Origin: Melieria omissa
Lineage: Eukaryota > Arthropoda > Insecta > Diptera > Ulidiidae
Assembly (NCBI GenBank): GCA_963971225.1
Contig: OZ020267.1
Coordinates: forward strand, 147,377,927 to 147,441,926
Length of the DNA: 64,000 bases
Reading direction: 5' to 3'
The notes under the pieces were generated by a model. That model was not told the DNA's origin. It saw only the letters and a program-made list of their open reading frames with translations, and did no database searches. The stretch's first letter is position 1. Every line of letters starts with the position of its first letter. The position numbers and the translations under genes were made by a program. Positions 22,481 to 33,827 of the stretch are shown here, piece by piece.

Positions 22481-23145
22481 TGATTGTTGAATAGCCTGAA
22501 TTGTATAGAATATTAGAGAATGAGATTATAATGTTGCAATAATGGGTTTTTTTTAATCAGCAAATTGTAAACTTAGATACATTTTAACCCTAATTCCCAG
22601 AATTTTAAAAGTAACGTAAACGCAGAAGTGAGACTGTTAGGCTTATATGAGCTAAATTATTGAAAACAATTGTTTAAAATGTACACAAACTGTCTAAAAT
22701 GTTAAATTTATGAATGCAACATAATTCTAACATTTCATCATTAGATGATTACATAAAATAATGGACTCGAAAATCTTTTGGATTTAACACCATTTGAAAT
22801 ATTTAGTGAGACTGTGATGCTTACTTCTGGGAATTAGGGTTAAAAGAGTTTATCAGACGGTTGCGTATGTTTTTATAACAATTTAATACCGAATGCCGAA
22901 TGGATACTATCAAAAGATCTTCAAGAATACTTTAATCTATATTATAACTATATAACAATAACTATATAAACTTACTCGGCGAAAGACAAACGTTTTACTC
23001 AACTTAAACTTTTTTTATTTGATCTATTAAACCACTTTGCCGAGGGTCAGAAAAATCATTCAATAAACTGAGATTCAAGGCTGAAAGGCATAAATGTGTT
23101 GCAAACAGACTTTTGTATAAAGAACCACTTATGCTTTTCAATTAA

Positions 23146-23389
23146 CCCGGCATTGGTGTCATGGGGTATACCATAACCCAGAGGTTGTATTTTTATAAAT
23201 AGTACGGATATAAGTTTTATGTGGGCACAATCGCTTCTAGTAGCTGTTTATAACATTCCAACCATGCAAACCATCAAAAAAAAACTTGAGTGTGACCAGA
23301 TTTCAGTCACATCCCGCTAAAGTTCATTGGGGTATGACATACCCCACCACACCAATAACGTAATTTTTTTTCACCACATCAACGCCGGG
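23146..23389. mobile_element. TTAA-flanked (piggyBac-type) MITE at the duplication junction
   Basis: A 244 bp element with ends CCCGGCATTGGTGTC and its imperfect inverted counterpart ...CAACGCCGGG, flanked by TTAA at 23142-23145 and 23390-23393. A TTAA target duplication and CCC termini are the signature of piggyBac-type elements. Inner parts are also inverted (GGGGTATACC near 23164, GGTATGACATACC near 23331). It has no coding capacity. Confidence 0.8.
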
Positions 23390-23642
23390 TTAAGTTAGAT
23401 GCTGAAGAATCCTAATGCTATAAACACTAAAATAGTTTTCTAAGCATTATAGATGTTCAAATCAATTTCCACTATAAACAGAGAACGTTTTCAATGCATA
23501 TATGTAGTTATATTGTTGTGAAATATAGTCCAACATTGACATTTGGAAAACCCAAGATGTACTTCACTGATAATTCATCGAAAGTGCAGCATTCTCGAGC
23601 CAAATCTGAGACAATCGGTTTGAAAAACATCCAGCTTGCTGC

Positions 23643-23678
23643 TTATAATCAGCAGCAACTTGTAGGCTTCAGTTCAGT
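23643..23678 (+). promoter_or_regulatory. TATA box and initiator of secreted-protein gene copy 2
   Basis: TTATAATC near 23643 and TTCAGTTCAGTAG near 23668 keep the same spacing as in copy 1. An additional TATAAG seen in copy 1 (21300) is TGTAGG here, which argues that the upstream TATAAT is the working box. Confidence 0.55.
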
Positions 23679-23698
23679 AGACATTTACCAACGCGATA

Positions 23699-24841
23699 AT
23701 GACCCACGGACGCTACACGATTTTTGCGCTAGTCGCCGCGCTCTTGGCTGCATTAGCGCAGCAAAGTTATCAACAGACGCCGTCGTCGCCACCCAGTGCT
23801 GAAGTGAAATTTTGCATGGAGCAGACGCCGGCCAGCACGCTGCGCACCTACTGGACCGAAGCGAACCAGAACTGCGCCAAAGACCCCCACAAGCTGGCCG
23901 ATCTATACGAGAGTGCTGCGCTGAACGGCACCAGCGGCAAGTGCGACAAACTGCTGCAGCACCAACTGCGTAAATCACTGATTGCGACCAGTGCCACAGT
24001 CTTCGAAGAAGCTTTGATATCGGGCAGCTTTGCCGGGAACAGCGATATGGACCGGCTCGCCTCACGGCTCGGACAGCTGGACCAGCGCATTCTGGACGCC
24101 GTCTGGGAACGTACCATTGAAGCGGTTTACTTCTCTATGGACGGCCTCGACTTGTTAGAAGCGATAGCAAAGTGCGCTGATGTGCCGACGCAAATCACTG
24201 CAGCGCTGCGGTTGCAATGGAAGCAGATGCAGCAGCCGCTGCAGCCAAACATGGACATTAGTTGGCTAAGATGGATGGTGGACTACTGGAAAGTGCTCAA
24301 GAATACTGCGCCACAGCAATGGCAGCAGCAGGTGGCCAGCGCTTACAGAGCGCTGCCGCAACAGTTGCGTTTGCTGTACAACAACAGCGATGGGCAGCTA
24401 CTGCGGTTGCTGAATGTGGCGCACTGGGAGTATTTGTATGCGCCGCGTGATAACGGATCCGACAGCGAGCGGCGCACGCCACTTACGTGGATACAGCAGA
24501 AGAACACAACTGACAGTGATGGCGATTTTGTGGTGAATAGGCGCTACGATGGCGATATGACGATCGGCAGTCGCTACGGCGAGTTGCACTGGTATCTGTA
24601 TGCGGACGAGGAGAGCGGGAAGCCATATTTTGGGATTAATAGAATCGGCAAGAGCAGCCTTTGGCGCGCGCGGTGGTACGGCAGCTACTACACGCTGAGG
24701 AATTTTCAGAGCGACGAGCTGCTGTGCGCGACTACAGAATACGACGAGAACAGGCGTTATGTGGCGCTGCGGCGGGACAATGGCACTGAAGATATTCCGG
24801 AATGTTACTGGATGGTAGTAGAGGGAACAAACAGTTCTTGA
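23699..24841 (+). CDS. Secreted protein of unrecognised family, copy 2 (380 aa, intronless)
   Basis: Paralog of the gene at 21338 with the same length and no indels. I count about 46 amino acid differences by eye (about 88% identity). The signal peptide (MTHGRYTIFALVAALLAALA), the six cysteines, the NGT, NTT and NSS sequons and the last 17 residues are conserved. Only about ten differences lie in the first 150 residues; the rest fall in the C-terminal two-thirds, in clusters such as GLDLLEAIAKC, WLRWMVDYWK, INRIGKSSLW and RNFQSDE. This suggests relaxed or diversifying change there, while the core stays intact. The local promoter copy is retained, so expression is plausible. Role unknown. Confidence 0.9.
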   Translation: MTHGRYTIFALVAALLAALAQQSYQQTPSSPPSAEVKFCMEQTPASTLRTYWTEANQNCAKDPHKLADLYESAALNGTSGKCDKLLQHQLRKSLIATSATVFEEALISGSFAGNSDMDRLASRLGQLDQRILDAVWERTIEAVYFSMDGLDLLEAIAKCADVPTQITAALRLQWKQMQQPLQPNMDISWLRWMVDYWKVLKNTAPQQWQQQVASAYRALPQQLRLLYNNSDGQLLRLLNVAHWEYLYAPRDNGSDSERRTPLTWIQQKNTTDSDGDFVVNRRYDGDMTIGSRYGELHWYLYADEESGKPYFGINRIGKSSLWRARWYGSYYTLRNFQSDELLCATTEYDENRRYVALRRDNGTEDIPECYWMVVEGTNSS

Positions 24842-25080
24842 TGATTGCTGCATAGCCTGAATTGTATATAATGTTGCAATAATGGGGTTTTTTTAATCTG
24901 CAAATTGTAAACTTATATACATTTTAACCCTAATTCCCAGAATTTTAAAAGTAACGTAAACCCAGAAGTGAGACTGTTAGGCTTATATGAGCTAAATTAG
25001 TGAAAACATTTGTTTAAAAGAAACTTTTGTATATAAAACCACTCATGATTTTCAATTAAATGTATGCTTATCAATTTGAA

Positions 25081-25426
25081 TAGCAGCCGCCGTGGCTCAG
25101 TTGGTTAGTGCGCGGTCCATCGAGTCGCATGCAGAGCGACGCAAGATCGAATACTGCATGTAGTAACACCTAAAAAAAATAACGGCAAACTCGTTTTCTC
25201 TTTCGGTGGCTGTCCTCTCAGCTGGAAATGGCAAACCTCTGAGAGTAAAAATTGCCTATGAAAAAGCTCCCAACTCGCCGTTCGGAATCGGCATAAAACT
25301 GTAGGTCACTTCCACCCGCGTACAAAATTCACACGCACAACACGGGTGGTTGCGGGAAGCTAGGCCTTAGTCTCGCGTAAGCGGGCTGTCGTGCCAATCA
25401 ATTATTATTATTATTATTATTAATTA
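25081..25426 (+). mobile_element. tRNA-derived SINE
   Basis: The 5' part resembles a tRNA: A-box-like TGGCTCAGTTGG (25093-25104) and B-box-like GATCGAATAC (25145-25154), the internal RNA polymerase III promoter. An unrelated body and an (ATT)n tail (25401-25421) follow. The 13 bp direct repeat TTATCAATTTGAA stands just before it (25068-25080) and again at 25808-25820, after the tail and the inserted fold-back element, so it is the target site duplication. Confidence 0.85.
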
Positions 25427-25801
25427 CACTGTGCAAGTCGAAAATTCAGACATGGGGGGGACTTACAGAGCGAGTTTTCATAGGTATACTGAGTTGAGAT
25501 CCACCAGCCGTTTGGCTGGATTGGCTCTAGTTTAAGAGAAAACCGACTTTGAAGTTTGCTCATTTTCAAATGCAGACAGTAAAGCGATATTCGAAACGAT
25601 TTAGGATCTATTAGCATTTAAACGTTCGAAGACTTAAGCGACGAACTTGACTAAAATGAGCAAACTTCAAAGTCGGATTTCTCTTAAACTAGAGCCAATC
25701 CAGCCAAACGGCTGGTGGATCTCAACTCAGTATACCAATGAAAACTCGCTCTGTAGGTCCCCCCATGTCTAAATTTTTGAGGGTAAATTTCACGCACAGT
25801 G
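25427..25801. mobile_element. Fold-back MITE (long terminal inverted repeats) inside the SINE tail
   Basis: Left arm 25427-25566 and right arm 25653-25801 are inverted copies over about 140 bp (for example TCTAGTTTAAGAGAAA against its complement near 25682), with an 86 bp spacer. It starts CACTGTGC and ends GCACAGTG. A TTA lies on each side but cannot be distinguished from the (ATT)n host tail. CACTG ends could indicate a CACTA- or Chapaev-like origin; the family is unresolved. Confidence 0.85.
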
Positions 25802-25899
25802 TTATTATTATCAATTTGAAAGTTTCTGTAATTAGTCACTGTTCATTTCATAAACGTTTTAAAAGTTTGTTAAAGTTTTAATAAGCCAATGTTGGCAGA

Positions 25900-26710
25900 T
25901 TTTTTAATATTTTAACAGACAAAATTTTCGATACAGATGTTATTTGAAAGAAAAACTCGCTCATTTGGTCCCATAAGTCATTAGCTAAACTTTAGTTCAA
26001 AACAAAACTCTCGATGCAGATGTAATTTGGATAATTTAATCCAACAAAATTCGTTCTTTTGGTCCTATAAGCCAACAGTTAAGCTTTAGTTCGAGATACG
26101 ATTTTCGATGCAGATGTAATTTAGAAATTCGATCTAACAAAATTCGTTCTTTTGGTCCCATAAGTCGTCAGCAAAGCATTAGTTCCAAAAAAAAAATTTC
26201 CATACAAATGTAATTTGCATAAATTTTTTCAACAAAATTTGATCCAACAAAATTCGCTCTTTTGGTTCCAAAAGCCATCAGCTAAGCGTAAGTTCAAAAC
26301 AAAACTCTCGATGCAGATGTAATTTGGATAATTTTATCCAACAAAATTCGCTCTTTTGGTCCCATAAGTCATCAGTTAAGCATGAGTTCAAAACAAAACT
26401 CTCCATGTAGATGTAATGTGAATGATTTTATCCAACAAAATTCGCTCTTTTGGTCCCATAAGCCACCAGCTAAGCTTCAGTCCAAAACGAAATTCTCGAT
26501 ACAGATATAATTTGTACGATTTAATTCGAAAAAATTTTCGCTTTTGGTCCCATAAGTCATCAGCTAAGCTAAGCTAGTTAAAAAACAAAATTCTCGATGC
26601 AGATGTAATTTGGATAAATTTTTCCAACAAAATTTGATCCAACAAAATTCTCACTTTTGATCTCATAAGCCCTTAGCTGAGGTTCAGCTCAAGATAATAA
26701 TGGCGAAAAT
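25900..26710. repeat. 93 bp satellite, about eight units
   Basis: The anchor TTTGGTCC(C)ATAAG recurs at 25964, 26058, 26151, 26261, 26354, 26447, 26542 and 26655. Spacings are 94, 93, 110, 93, 93, 95 and 113. The long units contain an extra AACAAAATTTGATCC segment. Each unit carries CGATGCAGATGTAATTTGGA and CAACAAAATTCGCTC. Confidence 0.9.
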
Positions 26711-29110
26711 CGAATTCAATCAAATTTTTAAAACATCTTTATCGACTCGTACTAAACACAAATACTGTAAATAATGCTTACTTCTTTTGTATGTCAGTCA
26801 TGAAGAACGTTCAGAATTATCTTTGCTCATTGTGCAATGCGATATTATTTTAAGCGCCGATTACAAAGCGCTAATTAATTAATATTCTCAAGCATATTCT
26901 TTCATTCGTATAGATTGAATAAATAGTTCGGCCAAGCGTAAAGTGCTCGTGAAACGTTTGTACTTTGACCTCCGACCGCGCGCCGTGCAAAAGGTGCTCA
27001 CAAATTTAAGGCTTTCATGCGCACGAAGGCATCAAATGAACATCGTAATTCATCAATTACCCGCAATTGCCACAGCAACAAACACAACAACAACATTGGC
27101 ATAGATCAAAGAGCAAAACTTAATTAGATTTCTCGCTCGTTACATAAACACTAATTAACGTGCGCCGTGCGGCGGATACGGCGAAAGGACAAAGTGACGC
27201 GAAACGTCAACTACGCGAAAAGAGCGAAGTGTAGTGTGCGACAGGCAAACATCAAATATGCACGTCAGCACACATACACACACACACAGAGACATACAGC
27301 AGCAGCAACATTAGTCGGCAGCATCGTCATAATCGGCATTGGTGGCAGCAACAGCAACAATGATGACAACATTGGACGCACAGTTGCACAGTTGGTCTGA
27401 ATTGGCATTTGTGTTGTGGTGCGCGTTCGCCGGAGACGAGGGCCGGTGACATTTCTCTGACTTTTGGCCAGCACTGCTGTGCGTTCGGTGCGCGCCTTGT
27501 GCGAGCTAATGAATGCTTCATGCGCCAGCTGACTGATGCATGGTCGCGCAGCGTCGACGGCCTCCGGAGGCGTTTTGCAATTTAAATTAGCCGCGCAATG
27601 CGCAGGCAGAATGGCGCCGCTGTGGCTTTGTTGTTGCTTGATGCCTTGGACTCGCTGAGGGGCGTCGAAACGAGGCTGTGGGCGTCGGTGGTGCATTACA
27701 GGTGACTGTTTCGTGTTGTTTTGTTGATTTCTCAATGCGTTTCGGTGCGTAAATGTGTGTGTATGTGTGTGTGTACGCTTATTTGCGTTTCAATTAATTG
27801 GCTTCATTTGGAAATTTTGGGATAATTAAGCGATCAAAGCAAATCTAATTGATGTGTTAAATTAAACTGATTACATTAAAAGCAACAGCAGCCGCACTAT
27901 AACAACAAAAACAAGCAAATATTTAGTGCAATTAGTATCTAAGTTGTTGTCCTTAAAGAGCGCCGACATTGGGATGAACGAATTTAATCTTTGACTAATA
28001 CAAATCACTTAATGAATGATACAAAAACTGTTGTACAAAGTTGCACAGTAAATTCTAACAAAGAGGGATCTAGGCCGACAAAGCTCTGACATTTTCACTA
28101 GAACGAAATAAATAAAAGGGGAAAAAAACAGAAAAAAGTCATCCTCAACGCAGCGGCCCACCCTAATTGTCTATTTGTTCAACTGTCTGCCCGCATGTGC
28201 CCACGTGCGTTTGTGTATGTGTATGTGTGTGTTCGCTTAGTTGAGTTTGGCTGGTCGTTTGCCTCGCAATGACGCCGCGCACTGCATGAAGTTGACGAGC
28301 GTCCGGAGACGAGTTGGAAATTTGATTGCATTGTTGCCGGTTCATGTTGCATGCAATTTGGTCCGGGTTGCTGCAATGGTTGCGGCTGCTGCCTATGTAT
28401 TTGTGTGCACTCCCACACACACACATGGCTCCGCTTGTGGCCCGCATCCGATGCCATGCAGGCTGCAGCCGCCTGCAACATTATGACAGCAACGTGCGCT
28501 GCTCATATTGCCGGCGCATTTCACTCTGCCGCCTGTTGTTCTGGACTTTGTTGTTGTTTGGCTGTTGTGTTTGCTGCTGCAGCCCGTCGCCTGGCCTCAA
28601 CCGTCGCATGAAAAATGTAAATGCTTGTTAACTCTTTTGCCAACAGACCGGCAACAAAACACGTTAATAAATGAGCAGCAGCAGCAGCCGCAGTTGCTAC
28701 TGTTTTGTTGTTGTGGTTTTTGTTTTGAACGCTTATAGTTAGCTACGCATTGTGGCAGTTGGCGTTGTTGCATTTTTATCACAGCTGACAACTGCACCGG
28801 CGGGAGTTTTCGTTCACTGTGGCAGCGCTTTTCTTGTCGGTTGATTTGGGTTGGTTGGCTGAGTTAAGCAGATGTTATGATTTCTTTGTTGTTGTTGTTT
28901 TTGTTTATGTTATAATCATGTTACGTTGATGTGTTTTGGCGAATTTCATAGCTAAATGAAAGTTGCTTCTTAATTATTGAAATCGTTTTGAGAAATTTCA
29001 TGAATGACTTAAGTTTAGTTTATTTTAATAGGTTTTCATGATTTTACAATTAATTTTAATAACAATAATTGAACTTTTCTCAACTGAATTGAATTTAAAT
29101 TGAATTAAAT
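26711..29110. other. Gene-free stretch with GC-richer islands and microsatellites
   Basis: 27150-27730 and 28140-28820 are more GC-rich, with CAG/GTT and CA/TG runs (27270-27290, 27747-27772, 28212-28232, 28414-28424). Open frames of 60-156 codons exist on both strands but have low-complexity Cys/His/Gln composition without domains. Possible regulatory or untranslated sequence. Confidence 0.5.
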
Positions 29111-30170
29111 CACATTATGTTCATCATATCGCACTACAATAAATTTGAAACAACTCCAATCTATTCCACCCATTGCATTATTTATCATCTACATCACATC
29201 AAATCATATCACATCAAAGCACATTACGTCACATTCTATTATTTTCTATCATCATCACATCACATCGCATTGGATCACACCACGTCGCATCACATCATAT
29301 CAAATCACACTGCAAACAATTTGAAACAATTCCAATCTATTCCGTCACATTTGATTCCACTCCTTCCCCATAACATAACATAACATAACATAACATAACA
29401 TAACATCACATCACATCACATCACATCACATCACATCACATCACATCACATCACATCACATCACATCAAATCACATCGCATCGCGTCGGATCATACCACA
29501 TCGCATTAAATCATATCACATCACACTACAATAAATTTGAAACAATTTTAATCGGTTCCATCACATTCGATTCGAGGCCATTCACATCACATCACATCAC
29601 ATCGCATCATATCGCATCATATCACATTACATTATATTATTTCATGATAAGTTCAAAACAATTGGTATCTGTTCCGCCCCATTTCAGTTTATTGCATAAT
29701 CATCACATTGCATTGGATCACACCCCGTCGTATCACATCATATCACATCACACTACAAAAAATTTCAAACAATTCCAATATTTTCCGACACATTTGATTC
29801 AACTCCATTCACATAATATCACATCATATCACATCACATCACATCACATCACATCACATCACATCACATCAAATCACATCACATCACATCACATCGCATC
29901 CCATTATATCATATCACATCATATCACATCACATCACATTATATCACATCACATCAGATCACATTACATCATATCACACCATATCACATCATATTACACT
30001 ACATTATTTCATTTCATGATTGAAACAATTGCTCTCTGTTCCGCCCCATTTCATTTTATTCCATCATCATCACATCCCATCGGATCGGATTAAACCACAT
30101 TGCATCACATCAGACTACAATAAATTTGAAACTATTCCGTCACATTTGATTCTACTCCATACACATCATA
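29110..30170. repeat. Composite satellite region leading into the TCACA array
   Basis: Short TCACA runs alternate with recurring phrases: AATAAATTTGAAACAATTCC (near 29138, 29313, 29530, 29760, 30119) and a second one with TCTGTTCCGCCCCATTTCA (near 29668 and 30037). This looks like an older longer repeat unit that was invaded or remodelled by pentanucleotide expansion. Confidence 0.75.
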
Positions 30171-30885
30171 TCACATCACATCACATCACATCACATCACA
30201 TCACATCACATCACATCACATCACATCACATCACATCACATCACATCACATCACATCACATCACATCACATCACATCACATCACATCACATCACATCACA
30301 TCACATCACATCACATCACATCACATCACATCACATCACATCACATCACATCACATCACATCACATCACATCACATCACATCACATCACATCACATCACA
30401 TCACATCACATCACATCACATCTCATCTCATCACATCACATCACATCACATCACATCACATCACATCACATCACATCACATCACATCACATCACATCACA
30501 TCACATCACATCACATCACATCACATCACATCACATCACATCACATCACATCACATCACATCACATCACATCACATCACATCACATCACATCACATCACA
30601 TCACATCACATCACATCACATCACATCACATCACATCTCATCTCATCACATCACATCACATCACATCACATCACATCACATCACATCACATTACATTACA
30701 TCACATTACATCACATCACATCACATCACATCACATCACATCACATCACATCACATCACATCACATCACATCACATCACATCACATCACATCACATCACA
30801 TCACATCACGTCACATCACATCACATCACATCACATCACATCACATCACATCACATCACATCACATCACATTACATCACATCACT
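30171..30885. repeat. (TCACA)n pentanucleotide satellite, about 143 units
   Basis: A near-perfect 5 bp array of about 715 bp. Rare variants are TCTCA doublets (30421 and 30636), TTACA units (30691-30710, 30871) and a GTCAC at 30809. The long plus-strand open frame across it (HITSH repeats) is a by-product of the repeat, not a gene. Confidence 0.97.
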
Positions 30886-30959
30886 TTCGGTCCACTATCG
30901 TCTATTCCGTCTCATTCCCTTCTGTTCCATTTCTCATTTCATTCGCATTCATTAATTGC

Positions 30960-33690
30960 AACTAGATATTTTAATTTATTTTATTTTATTTTATTTGAAT
31001 TTTTTTAATTTATTTTATTTAGTTTATTTTAATTAGTTGTTTGTCATTAACTAAGACAATTCAATGCCAATTTGATTTCCATATAACTGACGTCTTTACT
31101 TAACTTTTTCAATTCAATTAATGCCAAGTTTTCTCATCCTTGACGCTCATTGCATGTTACAAAATTGAGAACTTTTCAAAGCCGAATTTCCAATCACCAA
31201 TTAATTCAAAATCCATTATATAGCAACAATGATTCCATCTGCTGCCTGGTGTCGCTGGTCAATTCCAAATTCTCGCGCTCGCTGCGTCCTCGCGCTGCGG
31301 TTACACAGCGTCAGCGCGCCGCGGCTCAATTTCGAAATTGCAACTTGCAAGCGATTAAGCTGATTGTTGGCTTTGGCTAAAACAAATACTTCACCAGCGG
31401 CGCTTTTTCACACCGCAGTGCCCACCAGAACAACAACAACAACAAGAAACACCACGAGCACAGCAATCTTTGCAATAAACTCAAAACACACCCAGCACAC
31501 AAATGTGGTGGCGGCGGCGCAGGGCGGGTGCGCCAGCGGGAGGCGAAAGGCGGCCAATATGTGTGCGCACTTTGCTTGATTAATTTTCAATGTTTGGCTA
31601 TGTGTCGTTTGGATTTTCGCCCGCCACTAGTCACCAACAGCAGCAGCGCCAACAACAACAACAGCGACCGCCACATCATCAACATTGCACACGTCACATT
31701 GATCGCCGCCGCTGTCGATGTGAAAGTCGTTGTCGTTGCGTCGCCAATACGCAAACAATGCGCCACGACAAACGCGTCAATGTGCCGGACACCACCCGCC
31801 GAAAGAGTTGGCATTAGATTGTGTGTATGGTGTAAGTGTGTGCGTTGTTGTTGTTGTTGCTTTCGTTCGCTGGTTGGTTTCATTTGGTGCAAGCGTTGCG
31901 TTGCGTGGTAAATCAACAAATTTAATCTACTAAAAAGTGTCAACACTGGAAATTTATGGCTGGCGCGCGCAACTCCAATCCGCAAATGCGCAGCGTGCAA
32001 CACCACATGCAGTGTCACAAACACACACACACACACATTGGGACATGTAAGGACATAAAAATGTGTCAATACACGAACGGCAGCCAGTAACGACGCTGCT
32101 CGCTTTGTGCTTATGTGTGTGTTTTGTTCTCGCCTCTTGCAATTTTCTTGTGCATTTGCTTTCGCACTTGACAATGCAATAAAATATTGGCAATAGCGGT
32201 GTGGCAACAGCACTACCGCAACAACAACAACAATGAAAAATTTACTTGCTGAACAATTTCAATTTTCTGGCGAGAAACGAATGTAAAAGAGAAATAACAA
32301 CAAAATTAGAAGAAAATGCCAAAGGAACAACCACAAATGCAGTAGCCGAGACAATGGCAACAAAAAAAGCAAAAGCACCAATAACAAAGACATCGAAAAC
32401 AGAAACAAACAAATGGAAAATAGGACAACAACAACAACAGGACTATTCAAAATATAGCAAGAGGCGTCTTAACACTTTGACACTTAACACTATATGATAT
32501 GTAGTCTTTGTAGGTATCAGACGTCTGCATGATTGCATTCAAAACGTGTTGTCACTCATTCACTCTTAAATTACCTACTGACTGACTCACATTCGTTTTT
32601 GTAATTGTGAATCAATGAATAATAATTTGCTCTCGAGTGAGAGATTGTACTGTATTCATAAATTGGATGAGTAATTTTTTAGTGTACTCAAACAGAAACT
32701 GTATTCACTTTATGCTGTGAATACAGTGAAATCAAATGAATGATTCGAATCATTCATATTGAGTAGTGTGCTCAAAATGAAACTAAAAAATGCTTTTCTA
32801 TCAAGTTCTATCAAGTAAATAAATTGTCGACCAATACCAACAAAAACGAAATATACCGTTACTATATACAAATGATGCTTACTAATGTTGATAACCTTAC
32901 GAACAATTGAGTAATGAATATTCACTAAAGAGAATGGTGTGTTATGACTCTCCCTATTTTGTGACTCTTTCTTTTTGTGCACAGCTTTTGCTTTGAGTAC
33001 AGCAATTACTGTATTCATGTTGTAATGACTCTCAAGAACTGTGCACTCAGCAGAAGTGTCAAAACTGTGGGAGAGGAAGTGAATGGAGCCATGCAGATGT
33101 CTGGTAGGTATGGAGAACTTGTTGTCTTTTTAGTGTTAAAAACTTACAATGAAAACTCAGGATGTGCTCAGCTATGTTTCAGAGTACTATGGAACTGGAT
33201 CAACTACTTATAAGTAAATACTGCACAGCTAAAAGTTACATTCCACGAGACAAATCTGGTGCCAAGCTGGTCGCTTTTCAACAGATCAGAGCTAAATGTC
33301 GTAAACCCAATTGCGATGCGCGCAATGCAGAGAGACAGAAAGTGATCCGATGTCTTATCATCTCCTCCCTTCAGGCAGGATATAGCGCACTGTTAGATAT
33401 ATCTATGTTTTCCATGTTATTTTCCCATAGAAAATGTCTCGTCATTAGGCCAACCTGGAGTTTTCTCGCATAGAGACAGAAGCAACTGCAAGCTGAGCTC
33501 AAATCAATGCGTAAGTGAGTTAAAATTAACCATTTCTCCCAACAGTGGCTTTGGGGAGTGGAAGAACCAGCTCAAGGCCCATAATTACAAAAATCAGGGC
33601 CCATGTGAATACCAATAAATGGATGAAACAAAAATAACAAGTAGGACTGCTTCAGTTGGTCTTTATTAGTGTCCGATCGCAACCACTTTT
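30960..33690. other. Gene-free stretch
   Basis: GC-richer islands at 31230-31400, 31500-31900 and 31950-32200 contain CAA/GTT triplet runs and short CA runs. No frame shows a recognisable domain. 32480-33690 is AT-rich, without visible structure except ATTCATTTGATTT-like palindromic phrases near 32640-32760. Confidence 0.45.
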
Positions 33691-33827
33691 TTGAGCCGAA
33701 ACCGAAAGCAAAACCGAGTTTCGTTTTTTTTTATATTCGGTCGAAACCGAAACGAAACTTTTTAATAATTTAATTTATTTAAATAATAATTTAATTTTAA
33801 TTTAATAATTTCATAAAATTAATAATA

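Larger units (their letters stand above)
20932..23145 (+). repeat. Tandem duplication, copy 1
   Basis: The 2.2 kb unit begins at TTAAGTTAGATGCT (20932) and ends at TTTTCAATTAA (23145). Both edges and the whole gene recur in copy 2. Relative to copy 2 it has about 80 extra bases upstream of the promoter and about 420 extra bases downstream (roughly 22680-23105). Confidence 0.85.
23390..25059 (+). repeat. Tandem duplication, copy 2
   Basis: Begins with the same TTAAGTTAGATGCT as copy 1 and ends with TTTTCAATTAA (25059). It is shorter (1670 bp) owing to two deletions, or insertions in copy 1, in the non-coding flanks. The coding frame is intact. Confidence 0.85.

Noticed and set aside
25087..25160. 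A functional tRNA gene
   Set aside because: A- and B-box-like motifs are there, but the cloverleaf stems are not, and the following body, (ATT)n tail and target duplication indicate a SINE.
27265..27735. 156-codon minus-strand open frame
   Set aside because: Composition is driven by GTT/CA runs; no domain, signal peptide or splice pattern.
29390..30885. CRISPR-like array or telomeric repeat
   Set aside because: There are no spacers, the host is a eukaryote, and the unit is TCACA rather than an insect telomere repeat such as TTAGG.
30020..30955. 311-codon open frame of HITSH repeats
   Set aside because: Direct translation of the TCACA satellite; the 5 bp period leaves all frames open, and there is no unique sequence.
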